From the NCBI RefSeq assembly GCF_014489075.1, contig NZ_JACTGR010000001.1, positions 1,364,001 to 1,428,000 on the forward strand: a stretch of 64,000 nucleotides of DNA, read 5' to 3'. Every line of letters starts with the position of its first letter. Position 1 is the first letter of the stretch. Below the pieces are notes generated by a model. That model ran no database searches and was not told the origin of the DNA. It saw nothing but the letters and a program-made list of their open reading frames with translations. The DNA comes from Sphingomonas sp. JC676 (GTDB lineage Bacteria; Pseudomonadota; Alphaproteobacteria; Sphingomonadales; Sphingomonadaceae). Below, one piece after another: positions 55,050 through 63,832 of this stretch. Both the position numbers and the translations under genes were made by a program.

Positions 55050-55826
55050 TTACGGGGCGAGTACGAACTCGACGACGATGCTCGCTTCGACATGAATCGT
55101 GCCCGGCTTGCTCGTGAACATGCCGAGCAGTCCGGCCGCCCCCTTGGCCATCGCCTGCTCGAACTTGTTCTGCAGTCCGGGCAGCAGCAGGTTGTTGCCG
55201 ACTTCGCTGATCCGCGAGACGCGCTGGACGCGCAGGTTCATTTCGCGGGCATAGGCCTCCGCATCCTCGCGGGCGTCGCGCAGCGCCTTGGCCTTGGCCT
55301 GGCGGCGCGCGGCAAGCGTCCCCGCATCGTCGAGCTCGGCAGCCGGCTCGCCCACCGTCACGTCGATCTTTTCCAGCGCGCTCTTCACCGCCAGCGCCTG
55401 CGCCATCGAGGTAACAGTCACCGTCTTGCCGTCGGTCGCCGAATAATCGTCGGGCGTGGGTTCGGAAGCCGCGTCCTTGTCGGAAGAAGTATCCTCGGTG
55501 TCGGTCGTCGTGGGCACCGCGGCGCTCAGCATCACCTTGCTCATCTCCGCTTCGGACAGGTCGGTGACGGCGCTCGCCGGAATGCCTTCCTTCTGGAGCG
55601 CGGCGAGAACCTCAGCGAACTTGGCGACCTTGGCCTTGTCCGCGGCATTCTGGGTGGTGCCGTGGGTCGTGAAGTTGATCGCGAGCGTGATCTTGGTCGC
55701 CGCCGCGTCGATCGACCCGGTCGAGACGATCTCGAGATTGACCGGCTGCGTCGGCCTGGCGCTCTGCGCCAGCGCCGCGCCCGGCATTACCAGCGCGAAC
55801 GCCGTCAAAAGCTTTGCGAAATGCAT
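55050..55826 (-). CDS. SIMPL domain (DUF541) periplasmic protein
   Basis: 258 residues with Sec leader MHFAKLLTAFALVMPGAALA. The SIMPL fold is marked by VNLEIVSTGSIDAAATKITL at the start, ARRQAKAKALRDAREDAEAYA near 175-195 (Ala-rich helix that precedes the second sheet) and the C-terminal VEASIVVEFVLAP strand. Between them is an acidic low-complexity insert (TDTEDTSSDKDAASEPTPDD). The family is associated with envelope stress or interaction with outer-membrane assembly, function unclear. Confidence 0.85.
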   Translation of the reverse strand: MHFAKLLTAFALVMPGAALAQSARPTQPVNLEIVSTGSIDAAATKITLAINFTTHGTTQNAADKAKVAKFAEVLAALQKEGIPASAVTDLSEAEMSKVMLSAAVPTTTDTEDTSSDKDAASEPTPDDYSATDGKTVTVTSMAQALAVKSALEKIDVTVGEPAAELDDAGTLAARRQAKAKALRDAREDAEAYAREMNLRVQRVSRISEVGNNLLLPGLQNKFEQAMAKGAAGLLGMFTSKPGTIHVEASIVVEFVLAP

Positions 55827-55895
55827 GATTCCCTCCCTGTTCGCGGCGGTTTGTAGCGCGAACAGGGAGGCGTGTCTTGGACGCTTTCGCCGGGC

Positions 55896-57710
55896 TCACC
55901 AGCCTTGCGGCTGGCCCTTGTTCTGCTTGTCGAGCCAGGCTTTCAGCGGCGCGAAATATTCGGCCATCGCCTTGCCCGAGATTTCGCGGCTGCCGGTGAA
56001 GGCCTGCAGCGCGTCGGGCCAGGGCTTGGAAGCGCCCATCTCGAGCATCTTGTTCAGCCGCGCGCCGACTTCTTTGTTGCCGAAGAAGGAGCAGCGATGG
56101 AGCGGTCCCTTCCAGCCGGCCTGGTCGCACGCCGCCTTGTAGAACTGGAACTGGAGCAGCCGGGCGAGGAAGTAGCGGGTATAGGGCACGCTTCCGGCGA
56201 CATGATATTTGCCGCCGGCATCGAAGCGGGTCTCGTCGCGGGCGACGGGCGGGACGATGCCCTGATATTGCAGCCGCAGCCTGTCCCAGCCGGCCTGATA
56301 GCCGCTCGCCTGGATCTCGCCGGAGAAGACCTGCCAGCGCCATTTGTCGATCAGCAAGCCGAACGGCAGGAAGGCGACCTTGTCCATCGCCTGGCGCAGC
56401 AGCAGGCCGATATCCTTGTCGGCGCTCGGCACCTTGGACTGGTCGAGCAGCCCGATCTGGACGAGATAATTGGGCGTGATCGAGAGCGCGACGAAATCGC
56501 CGATCGCCTCGTGGAAACCGTCATTGGCGCCGTTGCGATAGAGCGCCGGCAGCGCCTTGTAGGCGCGCTGGTAATAATTATGGCCCAGCTCGTGGTGGAT
56601 CGTGACGAAATCGTCCGAGTTGACCTTGATGCACATCTTGATGCGCAGATCGTCCTTCTCGTCCACGTCCCAGGCCGATGCGTGGCAAAGCACCTCGCGG
56701 TCCGCCGGCTTCAGGAACAGCGAATGCTGCCAGAAGCTCTCGGGTAGCGGCGCGAAGCCGAGCGAGGAATAGAAGCCCTCGCCGGTCTGGACCATCTTCT
56801 TCCAGTCATACTGCTTGGCCTGGAGCAGGTCGCCGACATCATAGCCGAGATCGCCCGCGCCCGGCGGTGCGACGACATCGTAGATATTGCCCCATTCCTG
56901 CGCCCACATGTTGCCGAGCAGGTCAGCCCGGATCGGCCCGGTCTTGGCCTGGACCGCATCGCCATATTTCTCGTTGAGCTTGCGGCGGACATAGGTGTGG
57001 AGCGCGACGTAGAGCGGCTTCACGTCGTTCCAGAGCTTGTCGGTGAGCTTGGCGAACTCATCGGGCGGCATGTCATAGCCCGAGCGCCACATCGCGCCGG
57101 TGTCGGCAAAGCCCAGATCTTTCGCGCCCTGGTTGGCGATGCCGGTCATCTTGGCATAGTCGCTGCGCATCGGCGCGCCGACATTGTCGTTCCAGCTCGT
57201 CCACATCTCCTTCAGCTCGGCCGGGTTGCGGCTCGTGCCCATCGCCGCCTCGATGTCGCTGCCGTTGATCGGCTTGCCGTTCAGCGTGCCCTTGCCCTTG
57301 GCATACATCGAGCCAAGCCGCGTCGAGATGTCGTTGAGCTGCTGCGCGGCGCCGGGCGTGGTCGGAGCCGGCAGGGTAATCGCGGTGCGCAGGATGGTGA
57401 GCTGGCGCTGCTGCTCCGCCGAGAGCCCCGAGGCTTTCTGGAGACGCGCCGCCTCGATCGCGAAGCGGACCGACATCTCGGTGCCCTTGGCGCCATATTC
57501 GGAGGCCAGCGCATCGGTATCGTCGGTGATGTAGGTCGCGTTGACCCAGGCGACGCGCTGCGCGGTGAGGTTGAACTCGGTGATTTCCTTCTGCGCGCGG
57601 TCGATGAACGCCTGCGCGTCGGCCGCGGTCGGTGCGGACGCGGTCTGGGAGACCGCCGGCGCCGCCATGATGGAAGCGAGCGCGAACAGCGAGATGCCGG
57701 TACGGATCAT
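55896..57710 (-). CDS. M2 family peptidyl-dipeptidase (ACE-like)
   Basis: Periplasmic zinc dipeptidyl carboxypeptidase, 604 residues. The leader MIRTGISLFALASIMAAPAV ends near SQT. The zinc motif HHELGHNYYQRAY lies near 380 (HEXXH with His, Glu, His) and the third ligand is in NDGFHEAIGDFVALS about 24 residues later. Also visible: EWGNIYDVV, CIKVNSDDFVTIHHE and SGYQAGWDRLRLQY. Bacterial M2 enzymes resemble angiotensin-converting enzyme and process peptides. The ATG used starts the signal; a longer frame of 13 codons lacks one. Confidence 0.92.
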   Translation of the reverse strand: MIRTGISLFALASIMAAPAVSQTASAPTAADAQAFIDRAQKEITEFNLTAQRVAWVNATYITDDTDALASEYGAKGTEMSVRFAIEAARLQKASGLSAEQQRQLTILRTAITLPAPTTPGAAQQLNDISTRLGSMYAKGKGTLNGKPINGSDIEAAMGTSRNPAELKEMWTSWNDNVGAPMRSDYAKMTGIANQGAKDLGFADTGAMWRSGYDMPPDEFAKLTDKLWNDVKPLYVALHTYVRRKLNEKYGDAVQAKTGPIRADLLGNMWAQEWGNIYDVVAPPGAGDLGYDVGDLLQAKQYDWKKMVQTGEGFYSSLGFAPLPESFWQHSLFLKPADREVLCHASAWDVDEKDDLRIKMCIKVNSDDFVTIHHELGHNYYQRAYKALPALYRNGANDGFHEAIGDFVALSITPNYLVQIGLLDQSKVPSADKDIGLLLRQAMDKVAFLPFGLLIDKWRWQVFSGEIQASGYQAGWDRLRLQYQGIVPPVARDETRFDAGGKYHVAGSVPYTRYFLARLLQFQFYKAACDQAGWKGPLHRCSFFGNKEVGARLNKMLEMGASKPWPDALQAFTGSREISGKAMAEYFAPLKAWLDKQNKGQPQGW

Positions 57711-57770
57711 GTGGGAGAACCTCGGTTGAATTCCAGGATGGCGCGACACTGCGGCCGGCCCCCGGAACCG

Positions 57771-58532
57771 TCAAGCGGCGAGGAAATCCGCGATCGCCTC
57801 GCCCAGTTCGCGGTGCGTGACGGCGTTCATGTGATTGCCCGGAATTTCGACGAACTGGCCGTGCGGCAGCAGCGCCGCGATATCGTGCGCTGATCCGTTG
57901 TCGTAATCTTGGGCGCCCGAGACGATGAGCACCGGCTGCGCGATCGCCGCCACCGTCTCGCGCGGGGTATCGACAAAGGTCTGGAGGATTAGCAGCAGCG
58001 CCTCCGGATCGCCCTTGGTGGTCTTGAGGAACGCCTCGGTCAGCCATTCGGAGCTGCCGCGCTCGAAGCTGCCGAGATTAGTCAGCACCCGGTGGAAATA
58101 GGTCCCTCGCCCCTCGGTCTTGACCAGCCCGTCGAGCCCCATGCCGGACAGGACCACGCGCCGCGGGTTCGCGCCGTTCGCCAGCATGCGCACCACCGTG
58201 CGCGCGCCCAGCGAATAGCCGCCCAGGTCATAGTCGGTCAGCCCCAAATGCTCGATCAGCGCGAACCCGTCGCGCATCAGCACATCGGGCGAATAGGCGG
58301 CGGGGTCGTGCGGCTTGTCGCTCAGCCCATGCGCGCGCAGATCGGGCATGATCACCCGGAAGCCCCTGGCCGCGATCTTCGCGGCATGGCCGTATTTGAT
58401 CCAGTTCACCTCGGCGTTCGAGAAATAGCCGTGGATCAGCACTACCGGCCGACCCGCACCCATTTCGGTCCAGGCCAGCTCGACTCCGTCGAAGCTTTTG
58501 AAGCGGTGCGTTTCAGGCGGGGAGCTTGCCAA
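57771..58532 (-). CDS. Alpha/beta hydrolase
   Basis: Serine hydrolase fold of about 253 residues. The oxyanion region is VVLIHGYFSNAEVNW; the nucleophile elbow is LGGYSLGAR (Ser in GYSLG); the acid is in IVSGAQDYDNG and the His in PGNHMNAVTH. Substrate unknown. No ATG lies near the expected start; I take TTG with GGA about 9 nt upstream, overlapping the GFA gene end by 20 bp. An ATG 24 codons earlier is open but would lie deep in the GFA gene. Likely cotranscribed with that gene. Confidence 0.8.
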   Translation of the reverse strand: MASSPPETHRFKSFDGVELAWTEMGAGRPVVLIHGYFSNAEVNWIKYGHAAKIAARGFRVIMPDLRAHGLSDKPHDPAAYSPDVLMRDGFALIEHLGLTDYDLGGYSLGARTVVRMLANGANPRRVVLSGMGLDGLVKTEGRGTYFHRVLTNLGSFERGSSEWLTEAFLKTTKGDPEALLLILQTFVDTPRETVAAIAQPVLIVSGAQDYDNGSAHDIAALLPHGQFVEIPGNHMNAVTHRELGEAIADFLAA

Positions 58533-58956
58533 CTTTTTCCATCCAACGACGAACCACGCTCGGGTTCTCGTCGGTCCGTGTCGCGGGCAGGTGGCTGGTG
58601 TCAAGCCAGTCGCGATGCCAGCTCTCGCACCCGCTATGCTCGGTCGGCTTGAAACGCCACGGATCGTCGAAGCTTCCCACCGTCAGATCCATGCGGTCAT
58701 GGTCATGGGCCTCATAGGTGAGCGGGGTGCCGCACGAGGCGCAAAAGCCCCGTTCCGCGATCGGCGAGGAGGCATAGCGGTCCGGCTGGCGCTCCCAGCG
58801 GACCACTTCTTTCGGGACGTTCTTGAACGCGATTGAGACGCCGCCGGTCGCGCGTTGGCACATCCGGCAATGGCACAGATAGGCGTCGTCGTCCTCGATC
58901 GTCGCCGTGTAGCGGACCCGCCCGCATTGGCAGCCGCCGGTCATTTTCTCGGCCAT
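58513..58956 (-). CDS. GFA family zinc protein
   Basis: 147 residues with the GFA/CENP-V cysteine pattern: GGCQCGRVRY near residue 10, CHCRMCQRATGG near 30 and GFCASCGTPLTYE near 72. The C-terminal tail is longer than in the paralogue at 30932 and carries HRDWLDTSHLPATRTDENP. AAGGAGG lies 5 nt before the ATG. Divergent from the marR-emrAB operon through a short AT-rich gap, so the efflux regulator might act on it as well. Activity unknown. Confidence 0.82.
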   Translation of the reverse strand: MAEKMTGGCQCGRVRYTATIEDDDAYLCHCRMCQRATGGVSIAFKNVPKEVVRWERQPDRYASSPIAERGFCASCGTPLTYEAHDHDRMDLTVGSFDDPWRFKPTEHSGCESWHRDWLDTSHLPATRTDENPSVVRRWMEKVGKLPA

Positions 58957-59012
58957 GTTTGCCTCCTTGTAATTGCTGCGTCGCACAAAATAACTGCGTA
59001 GTAAGTTGAAAT

Positions 59013-59030
59013 TAATAAGCACTGTTATTA
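59013..59030. promoter_or_regulatory. Inverted repeat in front of marR
   Basis: TAATAA and TTATTA with a 6-nt centre, ending directly before the marR ATG, in an AT-rich patch between divergent GFA and marR genes. A TTGAAA at 59006 and TATATG at 59029 could be a promoter read over the start, with the repeat as an autoregulatory MarR site. Both calls are weak and rest on position. Confidence 0.4.
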
Positions 59031-59031
59031 T

Positions 59032-59499
59032 ATGCACCGTATGACCGAGTCTCTGGGGTTCCTCCTAAGCGATGTCTCGCGCCTGATGCGCCGCCGTTTC
59101 GACGAGCGCGCGCGCAGCAGCGGCGCGAGCGTAACGCAGTGGCGCGTGCTCAAGATCCTCGAACGCAAGCCGGGCCTCAATCAGGGCCAGATCGCCGAAT
59201 TGCTCGAAGTCGAGCCGATCACCTCGTGCCGAATGATCGACCGGCTTGAGGAAGCGAACTTCGTCGAACGGCGTCGCGATCCGGCCGATCGCCGCGCCTG
59301 GCGCATTCATCTGACCGACAATGCCCAGCCGGTGCTCGAAGAACTGCACGAGATCGCCGGCGAGATGATCGAAGGCGCACTCGAGGGGTTGAGCCAGGCG
59401 GAGCGCGACGCGCTGATCGCGGCGCTCAACGTCATCCGATCCAATCTCATCCAGACACCGGAAAACAAACCGGAAAACAAGGGGGCCGCAAATGGCTGA
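59032..59499 (+). CDS. MarR family transcriptional regulator
   Basis: 155-residue winged-helix repressor. SVTQWRVLKILERKPGLNQGQIAELLEVEPITSCRMIDRLEE marks the HTH (part: GQIAELLEVEPITSCRMIDR) and RRDPADRRAWRIHLTDNAQP is the wing with the conserved Asp-Arg-Arg. The start could also be the ATG three codons on; neither has a good ribosome site, and if the upstream promoter guess is right the message might be almost leaderless. It overlaps emrA by 8 bp, so it probably represses the efflux operon and is relieved by a toxic compound. Confidence 0.9.
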   Translation: MHRMTESLGFLLSDVSRLMRRRFDERARSSGASVTQWRVLKILERKPGLNQGQIAELLEVEPITSCRMIDRLEEANFVERRRDPADRRAWRIHLTDNAQPVLEELHEIAGEMIEGALEGLSQAERDALIAALNVIRSNLIQTPENKPENKGAANG

Positions 59500-60598
59500 C
59501 GCCGATCCCAAGATCCAGAAAGCGCCCGAAGAAGCGGTCACTATCGCTCCTGGGGAGCAGCCCACCGTCGCGGAAGCTCCCGCGCCGCGCGCGAAGCGCA
59601 ACTGGCTGCGCCCGTTGCTGATGTTCGGCGTGCCGCTGATCATCGTCGGCGTCGCCGCCTTTTTCTGGCTGACTTCGGGCAAGAGTGTCTCGACCGACAA
59701 CGCTTATGTCCAACAGGACAAGGTGTCGGTCTCGACCGATGTCGGCGGCCGTATCGTCGCGGTTACGGTCAGGGAGAACCAGCCGGTGAAGGCGGGCGAC
59801 CTGCTTTTCCGCATCGATCCCGAGCCCTATCGCATCGCCGTGGGCCAAGCCAATGCGGCGATCGCTGCCGCGCAGGTCGATCTCCAGACCGACCAGGTGA
59901 CCTATCAGGGCAAGGGCGCCGATATCCAGGCCGCACAGGACCGCATCCTGCAGGCTCAGCAGGATTATGACCGCCAGGCGGCGCTGATGAAGCAGGGCTT
60001 CACCACCCGCGCCAATTTCCAAGCGACCGAACACGCGCTGGAGCAGGCCCGCGCCCAGCTTCAGAACGCCCAGGCCAGCGCCAACGAGGCGCGCGCCAAG
60101 CTCGCCACCGGCCAGGCCGTCCCCGGCGAGAACCCGGCGATCGCCGCCGCCCGCGTCCAGCTCGCCAAGGCGCAGCTCGATCTGTCGCGTACCGACGTGC
60201 GCGCGCCGATCAGCGGCATCGTCAGCCAGACCAAGAGCCTGCAGGTCGGCCAACAGATGATCACCGGCCTCCCTGCCGTGACGATCGTCTCGGACAAGCC
60301 AGCCTGGATCGACGCGAACTTCAAGGAAACCGATCTCAACAGGATGCGCGTTGGCCAGTGCGCGATCGTGACGTTCGACGCCTATCCGGGCCTGCGCCTG
60401 AAGGCGCATGTCGAATCGATCGGCGCGGGCACCGGCTCCGAATTCTCGATGCTGCCGGCGCAGAACGCCAACGGCAACTGGGTCAAGGTCACGCAGCGCG
60501 TTCCCGTGCGCATCGCGATCAATGGCAAGAGCCCGCGCGAAATGATCGCCGGCCTCTCGGCCGACGTGAAGGTCATCTTCCAGGGAACCTGCAACTGA
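59492..60598 (+). CDS. emrA: EmrA-type membrane fusion protein (HlyD family)
   Basis: Periplasmic adaptor of a tripartite drug efflux pump, 368 residues. A single inner-membrane helix (LLMFGVPLIIVGVAAFFWLT) lies near 45-64. The lipoyl-like half is VSTDVGGRIVAVTVRENQPVKAGDLLFRID (part: VTVRENQPVKAGD), then a coiled-coil arm of about 100 residues rich in Ala and Gln (ALEQARAQLQNAQASANEAR), then the second lipoyl half VRAPISGIVSQTK and a beta-barrel (WIDANFKETDLNRMRVGQ). Coupled to marR and to emrB, which starts 1 nt after the stop. Confidence 0.9.
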   Translation: MADADPKIQKAPEEAVTIAPGEQPTVAEAPAPRAKRNWLRPLLMFGVPLIIVGVAAFFWLTSGKSVSTDNAYVQQDKVSVSTDVGGRIVAVTVRENQPVKAGDLLFRIDPEPYRIAVGQANAAIAAAQVDLQTDQVTYQGKGADIQAAQDRILQAQQDYDRQAALMKQGFTTRANFQATEHALEQARAQLQNAQASANEARAKLATGQAVPGENPAIAAARVQLAKAQLDLSRTDVRAPISGIVSQTKSLQVGQQMITGLPAVTIVSDKPAWIDANFKETDLNRMRVGQCAIVTFDAYPGLRLKAHVESIGAGTGSEFSMLPAQNANGNWVKVTQRVPVRIAINGKSPREMIAGLSADVKVIFQGTCN

Positions 60599-60599
60599 T

Positions 60600-62201
60600 A
60601 TGGCGACGGCAGCCCCCGGCCGCGCCAGCGGGGCGGGCAAGGCATCCCCAGTGCCTGCCCGCCCCGAACCAGGCGGTGCCGCCCTTCCGGTGAAATATCG
60701 CGGCCTCCTCACGCTCGGCGTGATGATGGCCACGATCATGCAGATCCTCGACACGACGATCGCCAACGTCGCGATCCCGCACATGCAGGCATCGCTCGGC
60801 GCGACCCGCGATACGATCAACTGGGTGCTGACCAGCTACATCGTCGCCTCGGCCATCGCCATTCCGATCACCGGCTGGCTGTCGGACCGGATCGGCTCAC
60901 GCAATCTCTTCCTGATCGCCACCGTGGGCTTCGTCATCGCCTCGGCGATGTGCGGCGCCGCGATGACGCTCGAGGAAATGGTCGCGTTCCGCATCCTGCA
61001 GGGCATCACCGCCGCGTTCCTCAATCCGCTCAGCCAGACAGTGATGCTCGACATCAACAAGCCCCAGGACCAGGGCCGGGCGATGTCGATCTGGGGCATG
61101 GGCATCATGGTCGGCCCGATCATGGGCCCGCTGATCGGCGGCTATCTCACCGACAACTTCAACTGGCGCTGGGTCTTCTACGTCAACCTGCCGGTGGGCG
61201 TGGTCTGCTTCGCGATCCTGTGGTGGCTGCTGCCGTCACGCCCGATCCGCAAACGGCAGTTCGACATAATGGGCTTCAGCCTGCTGTCGATCGGCATCGC
61301 CTCGCTCCAACTGATGCTCGATCGCGGCCAGGATCAGGACTGGTTCTCGTCGATCGAGATCTGGATCGAGATGCTGGTCGCGGTGATCGCACTGTGGATG
61401 TTCGCGGTACATTTGTTCACGGCGAAGAACCCGATGTTCGAGCGCGAGCTGTGGAAGCACCGCAACTTGGTCACCGGCATCTTCTTCATGCTGGTGATCG
61501 GCCTGGTGATGATGGCGACCATGGCGCTGCTGCCTCCGATGCTCCAGAATCTCTACGGCTATTCGGTGTTCCAGACCGGCATGATGCTGATGCCGCGTGG
61601 CTTCGGCGTGGTGCTGACCATGTTCGCCGGGGCACAGCTGATCCAGCGCGGCTGGCTCGACCCGCGCTGGTCGGTCGGCGTCGGCCTGTTGATTGCCGCC
61701 TTCTCGCTCTGGGAGATGTCGGGATGGACGCTGGAGATGGGCTCCACGCCATTCATCATCTCGGGCTTCGTCCAGGGCCTCGGCCTCGGCCTGGTCTTCA
61801 TGCCGCTCAACGGCCTGGCCTTTTCGGGCTTGCCACCGCATTTCCGCACCGAGGGATCGAGCCTGCTCAACCTGACGCGCAACGTCGGCGCGTCAGTAGG
61901 CATCTCCGCGGTCAGCGCCATCCTCGCCCAGGGCATCCAGCGGAGCCATCAATATCTCGGCGAGCATGTCACCGCGAGCACGATGAACGGCCTAGGCGCG
62001 ATCGCGCAGCAGCTTGGCGCATCGGGCGCGATGGTCACCGGAATGGTCGATGCCGAGGTGAACAGGCAGGCGGCGATGATCGCTTATCTCAACGACTTCT
62101 GGCTGATGGCGATCGTGACCGCTGTCAGCGTGCCGCTGGTCCTGCTGCTTCAGAAGCCAAAGGCGCCGGTGGAAAACGATCCGGCAGCGGCGGGGCACTA
62201 G
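60600..62201 (+). CDS. emrB: EmrB-type MFS drug efflux transporter (DHA2)
   Basis: 14-helix drug:proton antiporter of 533 residues. Motif A is GWLSDRIGSRNLFL, motif D1 is TTIANVAIPHMQ near residue 60, and motif C-like GIMVGPIMGPLIGGYLTDN follows in helix 5, all typical for DHA2 family members such as EmrB. It works with EmrA and an outer-membrane TolC-like channel that is not in this window. Its last 77 bp overlap the convergent DUF418 gene. Substrates cannot be predicted; hydrophobic toxins are usual for the family. Confidence 0.92.
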   Translation: MATAAPGRASGAGKASPVPARPEPGGAALPVKYRGLLTLGVMMATIMQILDTTIANVAIPHMQASLGATRDTINWVLTSYIVASAIAIPITGWLSDRIGSRNLFLIATVGFVIASAMCGAAMTLEEMVAFRILQGITAAFLNPLSQTVMLDINKPQDQGRAMSIWGMGIMVGPIMGPLIGGYLTDNFNWRWVFYVNLPVGVVCFAILWWLLPSRPIRKRQFDIMGFSLLSIGIASLQLMLDRGQDQDWFSSIEIWIEMLVAVIALWMFAVHLFTAKNPMFERELWKHRNLVTGIFFMLVIGLVMMATMALLPPMLQNLYGYSVFQTGMMLMPRGFGVVLTMFAGAQLIQRGWLDPRWSVGVGLLIAAFSLWEMSGWTLEMGSTPFIISGFVQGLGLGLVFMPLNGLAFSGLPPHFRTEGSSLLNLTRNVGASVGISAVSAILAQGIQRSHQYLGEHVTASTMNGLGAIAQQLGASGAMVTGMVDAEVNRQAAMIAYLNDFWLMAIVTAVSVPLVLLLQKPKAPVENDPAAAGH

Positions 62202-63525
62202 GCCTCGCCCGGAGCAGCGGCTGCCATTTCACATAGGCCAGGCTGCGCCACAGCCATTCGAACGGTCCGCTGGCGAAACGCCGCATCCAGACATGCGCGA
62301 ACAGCACGAGCAGCACGATCCCCATCGTCGAGATCGCCGCCATCTGCGCCCAACCATAGCGTCCCCACAGGTTGAACCCGAACGGCGCGAACAGGATATA
62401 TTTCCCCACAAACTGCTGGAGAAAATAGAGCGAGAAGGCCATCCGCCCGGGCGCCTTGAACACCGAGAGCAGTGCGTTGCCGGGCCGCGTCTGCACGGCC
62501 CAGTTCACCAGTGCGAGATGCCCCAGCCCCACCGCCAGCCGCGCGAACTCGCCGGTCACCCAGCTCGTCCGCGGCATCAGCGTAAAGCTGATCGTCTCCG
62601 AAACCCCGATCGCGCGCGCGGTGACGCCAAAGCCATAGGCCGCCAGCATCAGCACCAGGTAAAAACGCTTGCTCCGCTCCCCCTGGATCACGCCCCATTT
62701 CCACAGCGCGACGCCGATCAGCATCGTGCAGAACGCCTCGATCACGTCCCACACCAACCATTCGTTCGCCAGGAATGCCCAATAGCCCCACGCCTCGCGC
62801 GCATAGAAGACGAAGCCGCCCTGATGCGCCTTGATCTCCCGCGCGATCCGCGCGTTGAGCTCAGGATCGGGCTTGTGGGCCGCGACCAGCTTGTCCCATT
62901 CCGCCAGCGCCTTGCCGTCCGCCGGCGTCAGCGCCTGCCCGGCGCGCTGGTGCGCATGCGCGACGTCGACCTGCTGCACCAATTCGGCGCGATCCACATA
63001 TTGGCGCAGGCCATGCTCGGGAATGCCTATTGCGCAAAGCACCGCCCAGCCCAGCCCCAGCGTCAGCAGTACGCGCGGCGTCAGCGTCCGGAACGGGAAG
63101 AGGAACAAGGCCGCCAGCGCATAGATATGCAGGATGTCGCCGGGCCATAACAGCACGAACACGTCGAACAGCCCGAACCCCAGCAGCCACAGGTTGCGCC
63201 GCCAATAAAGGTCGGCGATCGCGACCGGCCCGTCGGGCGTCATCGCCTTGCGCGCCAGCACCATCATCCCCGCGCCAAACAGCAATTCAAGCAGGCAGCG
63301 CTGCGTGCCCGCCAGGAAAATGTTGATCAACGCCCAGGCGTTCTGGTCCGCCGCGCTCCAGCCGAGCGAGCGGATGTCGGCCGAGAATTGCCAGACCGGC
63401 GCGGCCATATAAGGCACGTTGATGTAGAAGATGCCGAGGATCGCGAGCCCGCGCAGGATATCGAGCACGTCGATGCGCGCCGTGCCCCGAACGGGCGCGA
63501 GGGAAACCGCCAATGGCTCAGCCAT
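62125..63525 (-). CDS. DUF418 domain membrane protein
   Basis: 466-residue membrane protein with about ten hydrophobic segments. The start RIDVLDILRGLAILGIFYINV is the family's signature (LDxLRGLAIxGI), and the C-terminal DUF418 core has GRMAFSLYFLQQFVGKYILF and ASGPFEWLWRSLAYVKWQPL, with the final Leu-Trp-Arg. Distantly like acyltransferase-3 proteins; function unknown. The ATG has a weak ribosome site; 16 more codons are open upstream. The C-terminus after the family end is a Pro/Ala-rich tail read in overlap with emrB. Confidence 0.88.
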   Translation of the reverse strand: MAEPLAVSLAPVRGTARIDVLDILRGLAILGIFYINVPYMAAPVWQFSADIRSLGWSAADQNAWALINIFLAGTQRCLLELLFGAGMMVLARKAMTPDGPVAIADLYWRRNLWLLGFGLFDVFVLLWPGDILHIYALAALFLFPFRTLTPRVLLTLGLGWAVLCAIGIPEHGLRQYVDRAELVQQVDVAHAHQRAGQALTPADGKALAEWDKLVAAHKPDPELNARIAREIKAHQGGFVFYAREAWGYWAFLANEWLVWDVIEAFCTMLIGVALWKWGVIQGERSKRFYLVLMLAAYGFGVTARAIGVSETISFTLMPRTSWVTGEFARLAVGLGHLALVNWAVQTRPGNALLSVFKAPGRMAFSLYFLQQFVGKYILFAPFGFNLWGRYGWAQMAAISTMGIVLLVLFAHVWMRRFASGPFEWLWRSLAYVKWQPLLRARPSAPPLPDRFPPAPLASEAAGPAAR

Positions 63526-63649
63526 GCTGCACTCAAATCGAACCAGCCCGCATCCTAGCCGAGTGTTGGTCAATTCCGCGTAAAGACCAATGGCGTCGCC
63601 AGGTGAAAACCGTGGGATTGTGGGGAGTCAGGCAGGAGGCAATCTCTGC

Positions 63650-63823
63650 CTAACCCATATGAGGCGAGCCCACATATTTGTCCTGGGCCAGCGCCAGCAT
63701 CGCCACACGCCGCCAGCCGCGCGCGACGCTGACATAATCCTCGCGCTGAACCGGAATGGAGCAGGTCAACCCATAGGCTTCCATCGCGTCGGCCCTTGCC
63801 AGGCATTCGCGATATGTAAGCAT
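63650..63823 (-). CDS. Small hypothetical protein of 57 residues
   Basis: The frame begins MLTYRECLARADAMEAYGLT and ends YVGSPHMG. It is not hydrophobic; it has two Cys and a RGWRRVAMLALAQ helix. GGAG lies 7 nt before the ATG, inside the stop region of the gene upstream (TAGGAG), so the two are translationally linked. No family recognised. The linked partner and the good ribosome site are the support. Confidence 0.6.
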   Translation of the reverse strand: MLTYRECLARADAMEAYGLTCSIPVQREDYVSVARGWRRVAMLALAQDKYVGSPHMG

Positions 63824-63832
63824 CTGCCGCTC

